A DNA stretch of 64,000 nt, taken from assembly GCF_947507565.1 (NCBI RefSeq), contig NC_089193.1, positions 682,001-746,000 on the forward strand. Reading direction: 5' to 3'. The stretch comes from Oscarella lobularis (lineage: Eukaryota; Porifera; Homoscleromorpha; Homosclerophorida; Oscarellidae). Under the pieces are notes generated by a model. It saw only the letters and a list, made by a program, of their open reading frames with translations. It ran no database searches and was not told the DNA's origin. Below are positions 33,601 to 45,600 of the stretch, in pieces (the stretch's first letter is position 1; every line of letters starts with the position of its first letter). Both the position numbers and the translations under genes were made by a program.

Positions 33601-36600
33601 ACAATTTGGTGCATGCTTCATTCACAAAAGACAGAGCGGCTGACAACTTCTGAAGCCCAGCATTAGAAACGGGAAGACTGAAGCACCCTTCAAAGGAAAC
33701 TCGGCCGTCGGCTTCGCTTACCCAACAGGGTGAGGAATCGTCTGTGAGATCACACACAAACCTGACGCTGCGATGCAATATGTTCCTAACCATTCGGACA
33801 ACTTTGTCTGCCGCCGACAGGCGCTTCGTCTCTATGGCACTTCCAACGTCGTGGATCTTTCTCTCGAGTTTCCATAACACTCGAACATCCCAAGGCAGCT
33901 CATCTTCATTGGATACATTAATCTCAGTGAGACGTCTGTCAAGAGTGCGACCTATCCGTGACAGCAGCTGGTGACGCTGTCTGATTGATCTAGGAACGAC
34001 CATGTCTTGAGTTCTTTCGAAATTTTCACTGAGCCGTCCAAGGATACCTTGGAGGAGATGCCCTTCTCTCTCGTGCTCTTCTTCCCAGTTTCGGGTGAAT
34101 TCCACACGCTCGTGAAGTACTAAAAACCGATTTACAGCTTCCATGGTTTCTTTGAGGCATTTTTGCCTGTCACTTGGATAACAGTAAGGTTTCAGCTGCT
34201 TGGCAATAGCTTCAACAGACCCTGATAACTGAGTAAAAACTGTTTCCTGCACCTTGACTGTATTCTTAGGGTTGCCAGATATAACACTTTCCAACGAAGA
34301 AGTAACTAGTAAGATTTCATGATTCACTGCTCTCTTTGTTTCTCTGCCTCTCTCACACCAAACGGAAACGTGCTGAATTTTCATCTTTGCAGACCTGAGA
34401 CACTTTTCAAATTCATTTCGAAGTAAAATTCGTTTTGTCAAAGTGGATTCATCCATCTGACCTTCGCCCGTAGGAAAATGAAAAGAAAACGATTCTTCCA
34501 AATTTCTTTCTCCTTCAGCTTCATTCCCGAAAAGATCATCGTCTGAAGCTCTGACAAAAAAAGCTTTCTCTGTTGCTTCGTTTATAACAACAACGCAAAA
34601 TGAAAAAGCTTCATTTTCCCCAAAGCCTCCTTCGCAAACGAAACACATTTTTCGCGGACATTTTGATTGCTTGACAATGCTCTTCACGTCATTTTCACTT
34701 AAAACTAAAAACGGCTGCCAAAGTCCTTCTGATGACGTCAGAACTCTTGCATTAAGGCCAAAAAATGCAGCTAGCCAAAGATGCCCAAAGGGAGAGTCCA
34801 ATTCTTCAGCAGACAGCTGCCTAACCAAGTTCCTCACGTGAGGCATCGAAGTTATTTTCATTTTCAGTGACATCAAACTTTTCTGTTTTTTCACAATACC
34901 CGCTAAGGCATTGAATACTTTCGAGTGGATTGATGTGACGCTCTCAACGTAAATACGCCGAACTCTACGAACACATTCACCGCTGAAACCCTCCACAAAC
35001 TGCTTTTTTGACGAGGTAAGTTTCTGGTGCAACTCTTCTCTATCAGCTGACAACGTAGCTTCCAATACACTATCTCTGGTTCTTTCGCTTTTTTTCCCTC
35101 CCATCGCTTTAATGCGCCTTAAAATTGGAGCGATAGAAGAACTAAATCGTTCCATTGCGTCTTTCAAGCAGTTGCAGGCACTGATTGCATTATCGTAGAC
35201 AGAAACAGTTTGCAAAATTCCCATATTACCGTCTTGCCCACACAAGTCGATCTCGCTCTGCGGTAAAGAAATTGGAATTTTAAGTTCCGCTTCAAGCAAA
35301 ATTTTTGCTGCAGTCAGAAAGATTTCAAGTTTGACCAAAAGTTGTGGTGGCAAAACAGCTTTCTCAACAATGAATTGCAAAAGACGCTTTCTTTCACATG
35401 AAGCTACAACCTTCTGTTGCATTATTTGGTGAAATACGCTCAAGAGAAAAGGTTTATCGGATTCCAAAGCAAATTCGTTAACCGCCGCTTCTACTTCGCT
35501 GTTCAGACTTGAAACCTTACTCGTGTAATAGGACAACACGTGAAGAACCGTAGCCTTTTGAGAAAGCGAAAGAAGGCCGTCTTGCAATGCCGATAAGGCA
35601 CCCTCAATCTTCTTGGCTTCTGGAGACTTTCGACTTCTTTCAATCAACGTAAATTCTGTGAGCCATGATTCTGAAGAAACACCACTACGTACCAGCTGAA
35701 ATTGAATAAGAATTCCGTTAATATAATCAAGCCGTTGTTGAATGCAGTTGAAAGAAGAATGACATAAGAACGCTCTGAGTTTGACTCCCAAATCAGAAAG
35801 CTCTATTGAAGTTTGGTTCGCGAATTTCTCTACATTTTCTGCCGAAGTTAGGTCACCCGTTCTTTGGCCAAACATTTGAATTGAGGCAATTAGCATACTC
35901 ATTTTCTTACTGACATCCATCCTTCGGTTTTCAGAGTTAGAAAGTTCCGCTGATGTAGAAGCTTCTTTAACGCCCTCAACTTTCTCAAGAAGATCGCGCT
36001 CAGAACCCAATTGACGAGCAAGCTGAAGCATTGACGCCTGACAAAAAGCGGCAGCCTTAGTAATTTCTCGTGAATCAGCTATTTTTATCTGAAAGTTTAA
36101 AATGCCAAGAAAGGCTAAAATTGAACCGACTATAATGTTTTTCGCGAATTCTTTTAACGTAAACGCTTCTTCCTCAAAGTCGTCTACATTGCCGCTAGTG
36201 GACCTGGCGTTGCGTCGAGTAAACTCAAGATTTGGAATCCCAGATGCCTTTTCAAAAACTTTCAAAATTTCGTCCAAAGCTTTCGCTTGGTCTTTCCCCA
36301 CACAGCATTTCACGTAACACTTCTCCAAAACTTCGTTCAAATAAGAAAAACGCCTCACCTTACGAAAACGCCGCGAGAGCTCTCTCGCGGCTCTAAGAAC
36401 GTTGCGTAAAGTAAATACGCATCCGCCGACAGTAAGCAACTGCCGACTAAAAGATAATCTTCTAAGGCGACAGTGTACCAAAACAAGTATATTAGTCAGA
36501 AAATGCGCTCCAGGCAAATCTCCAAGCAATCCCAAAACAAGGGTATATAGCTCGGTTTTTCTTAGATCATTTGAAACAGCGGAAATTGCCACAGCTTCTT

Positions 36601-39600
36601 CATCAACTTCGGGCATCCAAATGCGAAGAACACGATTGTAGAAAGCACTAGACAACTTTCCTTGAGACTGACGACTTGAATTGACTGTTGCAAATAAGCG
36701 AAAGTTCGAATCCATGCTACCGTTTTCCCAAGACAGAAGAGGGCTCTCGGGGCTCTCATAAACACGCAGAGTCGGAACAGCTTCTGTAAGCGATATTAGC
36801 CGTTCAACAACGTCAGAGGGAGCGGCAGATATGTTGTCCAAAATAACCCACTCGCCTCTACGTATAGCAGTGACAAGAGCGCTTTCGACGTATTCAAACG
36901 CAGTCATTTTACTGCGAAAGGCAGTTACTTTTCCAGCAAGAGAGTGCGATAATGCACGTAAATGACGGGTGTATCTTCTGAGAAGCTTTCGCCGTAATTG
37001 GCCAGTTGTTTGAAACTGACTTCGCTCGTCCAGCAAATCAGACACTTTTGCAAGACTGTTTATTGCATTAGTTACTTTTTCAGCTTTAGAAATCGCATGA
37101 TCTGAGAGGGACGACTCCCCTTCATCTTCAGTACTCCAGGCTTTCTCGACACTTTCAGTCAGATAAAATAGAACATCCTTCAGGAAAGACGGAGTACCGC
37201 TTTGCAAAAAGTTAGTTAAAATGAAACAGAGGATTTTCTCAAATTCCATAAGACTTTCTTGAACTAAGTTTTGCAAAGCTGAGACGGGCCTGAAAGGAAC
37301 CCATCGGCCAATGAGCATATCGGATTCCGTTTCAGCATTTAACGAAAAGAGGTGAAGTTTACGCTTGCATTGCCGAGCCAACTCACAAATTAATCCCGTT
37401 TTACGGCTGCACGTGCCGCCCTCCAATACAACAGCTCTTCCACTTGCTACCGCACATCCTAAAAGTTGGAGCTGCTCCTTCAATTGATTGGTGTGCACTA
37501 AAGGCAAAAATGACGAATCTGCTTGACCTTTAGCCAAGTAGACGAAACCAATTCGAGTCACATTGGGAAGATTGCTGTCTATTGAAATCTTATCTGCAGT
37601 AACCTCCAATTCTTGCTGGGAGAGAGGAAAGCGCTTGGTAATATGTTCTTGCACTTTAACTTGGTCTTCGCGCCCGTGAAAAAGACGACAATAGACCATA
37701 GATGCAGCAGTCCTGATCGATTTTACCCGGGCTTCGTTTTGTTCGTATACAACAGCCTCGGATAATTCCATATGAGATAATTGAGTCTGCATATTTCCCG
37801 CCAATATGTCTCCAACTTTCAGGAGATCGCGCACGTTAAGCTCATACGGTCCACCTCTACGACCAATTTCCCGACGATCAATCATTGTTTTCACTTCAAA
37901 ATGCAAATCCAGCAAGGCTCCAACGTCCTGTCTTTTAAGAAGACCTGGAACCAAATCCTTAGCGGCAAATTGATGAATACATATTTGACCTTCTTCATTT
38001 CGGCTATAATGTTGAAGGCGGATTTGAAGGAAAGCGTTCTCAATAGAGCGAGGGAGTTTCGTTCTTCCACCTCCGACTGATTCCGGATTCATAGTCGCAA
38101 AAAGTCTGAAGTCTGCGTGTTTCTCCACTGACTTTCCCAAACCTTTTACGTAATATGATTTCAATCGTGGATTAATCATAGCTTTGATTTCATCAAGCAC
38201 CTCCTGCGAAGCTAAATTAATTTCGTCGAGCAAAAGAAAGTGACCACTTTCAATGGCGGTCAGAGCCTTTCCGGCTCGCCACTGAAAAACTAACTTCGTC
38301 TCGTTCCATGTGGGAACGTAAGAACCAATAAGACTTTCAATAGTTGTGTCCTTCGTAAAGTTGATTCTTTCTACCGCGTAACCAAACAGGTCGCCGCACT
38401 GCTGAACAACCGCTGTTTTTCCTATGCCAGGAGGCCCTTGCAAAAGAAGAGGAAGATTAGAAGAAAGACAAACTACAACGCGAACAAAATTGTCAATGCA
38501 CGTGGGAGTTGCAGTAAATTTAAAATTTTCCTCAACATGCTCTTTCGTGACGGGACTTGGAACGCTTCTGGAAACTTTCGCTGCAACCGGTAGAGTCTTA
38601 TGGCAAATCCACTGCTCTACAGGTTCTAAAAAATCAAGTGGTTCCCATATTTTATTTCCTTCGGTTAGGCCTTCGGCTCCTTCACACAACCAGGAGAGTA
38701 TTTGTTTTGACAGATCGCGCTGGACAAGAGTGCCAGATTCCTCTAAACCAACATTCAAACTTCTAAGAAGTAAATCGATGACGGACTTGCGATCATTGTC
38801 GCACTGGTCAACAATGACGATTTTTGATGCAACAGCAACTAAGTCCGACAAATTGATGCTCTTTTCACCAGGAGAAGAACGCTCACGCAATTGAACCTGA
38901 GCAGAAAACAGTGAATCGACAATGGTTATCAAATTGGTAACAGTCTTTAGGCTGAAAAGCTTGCTCTCGCTTTGCAAGCCCTCTGTCAATTTCTTCACAA
39001 CGTCAATCAGCTCATGAACGCGATTCTTCGGTAAAGAAGAGTTTTCAAGCAGATTCTCTGCGACAGCAATAACATCACAAATATCCGCGCCGGGAATAAT
39101 AATTTCCGAAAACCGAGATCTTAGAGCAGGACTCAAATTTACTCCTTTTGAGTTGCCACCCTCCGCATGCACAGTGGCAAATATGGCTGAAGATGCCGGC
39201 ATTTGGATTCCCGGAAAAACTTGACGAGCACGATCTATATTTGCCTGCACGCCCACAGAGACGTCCTCGGACAGAAACAGCACTCTGCCTGGCTCGAGCA
39301 ACGAATTCAAACGCTCTATTACCGCCTGCGATGGCAAATCAAGATCCTCGAAAAAAAGGGACTTCTCTTCTTTAAGTGCAAGTGTTACTGGCCCATCCTT
39401 GAATAAAAAGACAGGCTTGCTCGTGTCCGAAGCTGACTTTCTCAAGATGTCAAATGTCGAGAGAAATTTACTAATCAGGAAGCCGGGTGTAGAACTTGTT
39501 TTGTTCAAGGCTGCAACAGCATCACGGAGATTTTCCAAACACGCCGGAAAGTGAAACTTTTCGGACGACGTCAGTACCAAATCATCCTCTTCTGTTTGGA

Positions 39601-42600
39601 AAACTTCATCACTCTTCGACTCAGCCGAAGAGGAGACATCGTCATCATCCCCCTCTTTGTCGGAGTCTTTAGAAAGAAATTCGCTATTAGGATCGAAAGA
39701 GCTTTCCTTTGTTCTTGACGCCACAGTAACCTGCTTATACTCATCATCATCATCGTCGCTGTAGCCAGTGCTGTCGTCTTCGTCACCTTCATCCTCGTCT
39801 GTGCTAAGAAATTGCTCACCACTGCCGTGACTCTCATAGCTTTGCTGAGCAGGTGCCATTGCCAACTCTTCGTCGTCGAATTCACTATCGTCATCAGTCG
39901 CGTCATCGCTGTCGTTTTCAGACAGTCGCAAGTCTCCTTCAGAAGCCTCTTCTCTCCACGTGCCCATTCTATTATCTCTTCGCCACGAATCCAGAAACCT
40001 TTTACACTCTGCAATACTTTCGCTTATAGCAGAAAAAGAGAGCGAATGCGTTCGCACGCAATGACACAACTGCAAAGCTGTTTGAAGCAGCTCTTGCGTT
40101 GCTGCTTCAAATGAAAACGGATGCATTTGCCCGAGCAAATCAGATACTTGAGTATCAGAAGACAATTGAATGACCGCAAAATCCACATTTCTTATTTTAA
40201 AATAATCCTCCGCAATCGTCGTTTTAAACGTTGTCGGCCCAACCAGCAGAACGGGTTCAGCTGTGTCTACCGCCATATGAATTCGAGCAAATGTCAGTTT
40301 GTAATCTTTTGGGATGAGGCGAGACGATAAACGCTGAGAAACGATGTCACTGCGGAGGAACTTTTTCGCAAATCCATCGCTAAGGAGACAGCCATCAGAC
40401 TCTGTCTTGGCAACGGAGAAAACCGTTTTGGTCGGAACAAACGTTAAGAGACCACACTCCACAAGAATTGCTTTTAATTTTTCTTCCGATTGCGAGGTTG
40501 ACAAAGAAGAAGACGTTCGAAGGCGAGGAACAAGCAAAGAGAGACCTGCTCGTCCCAAAAGATGTTCTACCTTTCTATTCTCGCTCACATCGGACAAAAC
40601 AACGTATCTTTCGATCCATTTTATCATTTCTCGCAGAGTTAACATAACGGATGAATTTCCACTTCCGAGATGAAGACGTCTTTCTCTGACAGCCTCGTTG
40701 ATTTTTATACACGCCTTCTCGAGTCTCATAGCCAAGGGATCACGACTACTTCTTCCCAGAAAAGGACTTTTTTCCCTAGAAGAAGAGTACTTTCGGTGTT
40801 GGAGAATGTAGGCCAATTCTCCCTCATCAAAGTCCTTCACTTGCGCTTCAATAAATCGGCTGCGAAGTCCGACAGAGAGGCGTTTTCTATCCGCGTACGT
40901 CGCACTGTTCTGCGTTGCAAAGAAACGAAATTTTTCGCAAGCATAAATGGTTTCTCCAGAAACGGGGTCGTAGATCAGTCTTCGACCCTCAAGTAGAGGG
41001 AGAAGCATGTTAAGCACCGAAGGATCGGCTAAATTAAATTCGTCGCAGAGAAAGAATCTTCCCTGTTCCATTGCTGTCCTCAGGGGTCCGCTCAAACGCT
41101 CGAATTTACCGTCTCCGCAAGGTACAAAGGTTCCTAAGTAGTCTTGAACACTCGTTGAATCGGAATTAATGACACGGTGAAGGCATCCTTTTTGTCCCCA
41201 TAGCCTCCCGATGGACTCAATAAGTGAAGTTTTACCGGTGGCAGCAGGGCCTTCAAGAAGAACCGGTAGTTTAACTTGAATGCCAAAAAGAACCAAATTT
41301 CCGTACCGATAACGTGTCGGTGTAAAGTCAGGATCCAAGATATAATTGTTATATTCATCTACGTCGTCGTATCCGCTTAGAAAGTCAATAAAACACGGAG
41401 AAGAACCCTTTAATTTTTGTAAACTCTTTTTGAGCTCTTTAAAAAGAGGATTCAGACGATTTTCGGCAGAGCGATTCAGTTGCTGAAAAACGAATAATTG
41501 ACAGCATGTGTATAAAGCATCTGTCACGTGAACATCCGGATGATCACACAAAACGCTTTTCGCGCCACCTGCTACTCGCACTAAAGTTCTCAGCGTAATG
41601 AGGGGACCACCTTGTAAGATTGGAAATTCTCGTTTCACATTAAGGAGAAACGTTGAAGTCACTTGGACGGCCCTGTACTCCACCGACGTATCACGCTTTA
41701 ACATTTCTGGATCCCGTTCGTACAAATTCCACGCCAAAGTTCCCAAACTTGTTAAACCAACATCTGAAAAAGCGCAATCGTCAACGTGAATTATCGTCAA
41801 TCGATTCGCAAATGCAGGCGACATCTTTCCCAAGCTTTTGTCCAATTCACTGACGGTTGCCGTTGAGAAAAATCGAAAGGATTCAAACTGGTCATCCAAA
41901 AATAGATTTGACGTTTTTCCGTTTTCCGTGAGGATCCAAGACGGATTGCTTTCAAGAAGAGGATTAAGCCTTTCTAAAACAGCTGAATCAGCGTCCAGCA
42001 AATTGTCCAATAGGACCCACTGCCCTTTCCGAACAGATCTCGTGACAACGCCATCATTCCACTCAGCCGGCTCCTTTGGAACGATCTTCCCAACCAAGTC
42101 GGACGACTCAGTTTCTGGCGTAATGCACCACGTACTCATTTGTTTTCCAACAACTGCAGCCAGTTGCAAAAGAATTTCCGACTTTCCGCTACCCGGCGCT
42201 CCAACAAGAAGAACTGGTTGAGAGTGTTTGACGGCGTGGAGGATGTAAAACCACAATTTCATAATATAGGGAGTAACAACGAAATTTGTGTAGTTCTGAT
42301 TTTGAATTGTAGGAAATGTTAGCTTGCTACCAAAGTTATCTTTCAATACGTTACCCAGACGGTCGTGCATGGACACCGGAAGATGCTTTGCGTACAATTC
42401 ATATCCTGCCGTAGCGACTTCGGTCAGTGTTTCAAAGCCCATTTTAGCCCAATCGGGAACTAAGAATGGCAAGAAAACAGAGTTATGTAAAGCAAGAAGT
42501 TCGTTGGAAAGGGAACGATGAAACTGAATCATCTCTTCGTAATGGCAAAATTGTTCTGCCTCATAATCGTCCGAAAAGGTGATTTTCAAATACGGATAGA

Positions 42601-45600
42601 TTTGAAAAGCACGCGTTTGAGGAACAAACTGTAACGCAAATATGTCACTTTCCGCCGATTTTGTAAGAGAGAAATGCTTTAAGGCAAGATCGTGAACTGC
42701 CTGGCGACAGAGTGATGAACGAAACCGCGTTCCATACACACAAAAGGCTTCAACAGCAAACATTTCATTGATTTTGTCCTTGTCGGTTCGCCAACTTGAA
42801 ACGCTAAACCTTCTCCCTTCGCCTGAAACTGCGGCGATCACGCCGCCAACCCATTTCAGCAGCTCCCGGACAGTGAAGATAGCATTTGGGCCTTCGTGCA
42901 GAAACGGCTGTGACATCGCTTCCAGCTTTATTTGCTCGTGACACTCAACCATTCGATTCGCCCACGATCTGACGATAACCCTCTGGTCTTTAACAATAGG
43001 CACTTTGTTTTGGAATGTCTCCGTCAAAATTTGTACGAGCTCCTCTTTCGCGGGAGGTTCTAGCGACAAGGTCTGAAATCTTGAAATAAACGCGTCAGAC
43101 AACACCTCACGCATTCCTTTGAAACCGCCAGCGTTAGGATTTTGTGTTGCAAACAGAAGAAAGTTTTTGTGTTTCTTAATTTCGATTCGTCCTCGATCAC
43201 TCGAGTAATCTTCCACGACCAGGCGGCCAGTGTCTAAGGCCAATTCAATGCACTGCAAAACTTCGTCAGAGGATAAATTGAGTTCGTCGAGCAATAACCA
43301 TAATCCATTTTCAAAAGCCGCCGTAAACGGTCCTGGCTCAAACTGAACGAGTTGACTGCTTTTAGAGCAGAGAGATACGTGCCCAATAATATCTGAGCAC
43401 GTCACTGACCTCGACATGTTAAAGCGAATAATTGGACGGCGTAGAAGACGAGCGGCTTCGGTCACGGCCGCTGATTTACCTACGCCCGTGTCGCCTTCCA
43501 GCAAAATGGGTTCGAGACTTTGCTGACACTTCAAAACTCGGAGAATGTTACGTTTCGTCGAGGCAACATAAACGAGCCGGACCGATTCTGGAGGTACATG
43601 GTCCTCAAAACCGCTTGGTGCGGAAAAGAGATCGAATGTTTGTCCAAAAACGCTGATTTGTTCGTTGTTAGGAAAAACAGAGACACCTTTGGATAATTTT
43701 GTTTCGAGATCGACGCTCTGCGGCGTTGATCCGAGGTTTTCTCTCAGTTGCCGTAGACTTGAAACAGCTTTTTCAAAATCCTCCTTGCTCAACGATTCAA
43801 AGCTCCGTGAAGTACCTTCGGATACGTCAACCGAAAACAAATTCCAAAAGTCCGTTAGCTTCTGCAAGTTTCTGTCTCGACGGCGTTTTAAATTGAAGTA
43901 GTCGACTTTGGGTAAAACGGTCTTAACTAGACGCTTTCGCTCATCGCGAGACAACTTGAGAACGACCGAGAGTAAGTCCAACGCGGCCGCTGCAGCCTTC
44001 TTAGGTTCTTCGAGATTATGGCAAACGAATGTGAGGAGAACGTCAGAGCGCTGTTTGAGCCAACTTCTAAGGCGCCAAGATATAGAATTCTGAACTTCTG
44101 TTTGACTTGTGCCCATTTCTTCGTCTTCAATCAGTTCTAGAACTGCTTGCAATTTAGGCATAATTAATTTCGAATCGTCGCCAAGACGATTAAGGAGTTT
44201 GTCAAGAAGAATTTTTCCCGCGCTAACTCCGTCCGGTTGTGTCAACTCACAAGAGAGACGAAACACTTCAGTAGAAACCGCTTGACTTACGAAGCAAGAA
44301 ATAAAGGTATCCAAATCAAAAATGTCCTTTTCGTACAGCATGTTTAATTCAGCCTGGCGGCATTGGCGTCCGTCGCTAAGACAATGCGAGAGGCAAGTCG
44401 TGCACAAAAGACGGCACGATTTTAGAGGTGCATATCGGCAGTACACATCAACGGCTTCTGAGGACTTAAGAGCATCAGGAACAGTTTCAGAAGCCGCAAA
44501 AAGGCTAATAATCTGCCGCAAGACGAGTAACGCTAAGTCTTCCTTTGTCTTTTGGTGAGAGAGAATGCGAAGAAGACTTTCAGATAATTTAAGGAACTCC
44601 GAACCGTTTTGCAACGCCAGACTTTTGATCGGACGGACGTCAGAACAAAACTTCATAATTTTAGAAAAAAAATCCACAATTCCGTTAGGCAGTTCTGAGT
44701 CCGGGTCGACAAGCAACTCAGAGGCAAATATGAAAAAATGGGCGAACAGCTCAGGACTAGAACGGACTTCGTTCTCTATCAAATCGGCCACTAAAGAGAA
44801 GCACGAGCTAACGCCACTCTTCAAAATGCCGCAAAGAATAGGAATACTGATAACGCCACCTCTGTCGTGAGACTGTAAAAGAAGAAGGCGCAGAAGGTTT
44901 AAGTTCACTTTCAGCTTGCTTTCGTTCTCGCTTTCAGTGTTCTGTCTAATGTAACCATGTAAAGAATCAACTGCGCAACGAAAAGAGTCAGGCATAAGAC
45001 ACTTGAAAATTTGCCCGTAGAGAAGGCGAGTGCTTTTCAGAGATTCGGTTGCCTCACTCATATCAATTGCACAGTCTGAAGAAAATTTCTCGAAGACACT
45101 TACTAGTTTTGTCAATAGCTTCGATAACCAAAACCAATCCTTTCCTTCACTTTCCGAACAAGATTCGAATTTTAGTTGAAAAACTTTTACAAGAGACTGC
45201 AAAATAGGAGTAGCCAACTTAGTCTCATTCAAAGTGTCTGTAGAAGAAGACGCGGCAAGAGGCTCAACTTTCCAGCAAAGCTCACTGATGAGCAGATAAG
45301 TTTCCTCTACAGAAAATTTGGACAAGCAGTCAAGCCAGTCCAGAATCAATTTTTCCAGAAACACGTCGTGGAGATCTTCGTTTAACGCATTTACAAAAGA
45401 GACTACTAAAGACACTCCCGATTTTTTAGAAGGCGTCTTGTCACATTCTTCGGTGCTTTTGTCTCTTTTGCCGTCAGACGAAGAAACAACAGCTTCGCTT
45501 CTACTCAACGGGATGAAAGGCCTGCAGATATCCAGGAAAGAAGAAAATAGAAGATCAAAAAATCCTCTTTCTTCCATTGCAGTTTCCTCTTCATCTTTTT

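Noticed and set aside
36370-36391. 22-bp palindrome in the giant exon
   Set aside because: Lies inside conserved coding sequence (ARELSRR region). Chance codon use is sufficient.
39571-40114. Frames on both strands over the acidic tract
   Set aside because: Shadows of the repetitive GAT/GAA-rich coding sequence of AAA4.
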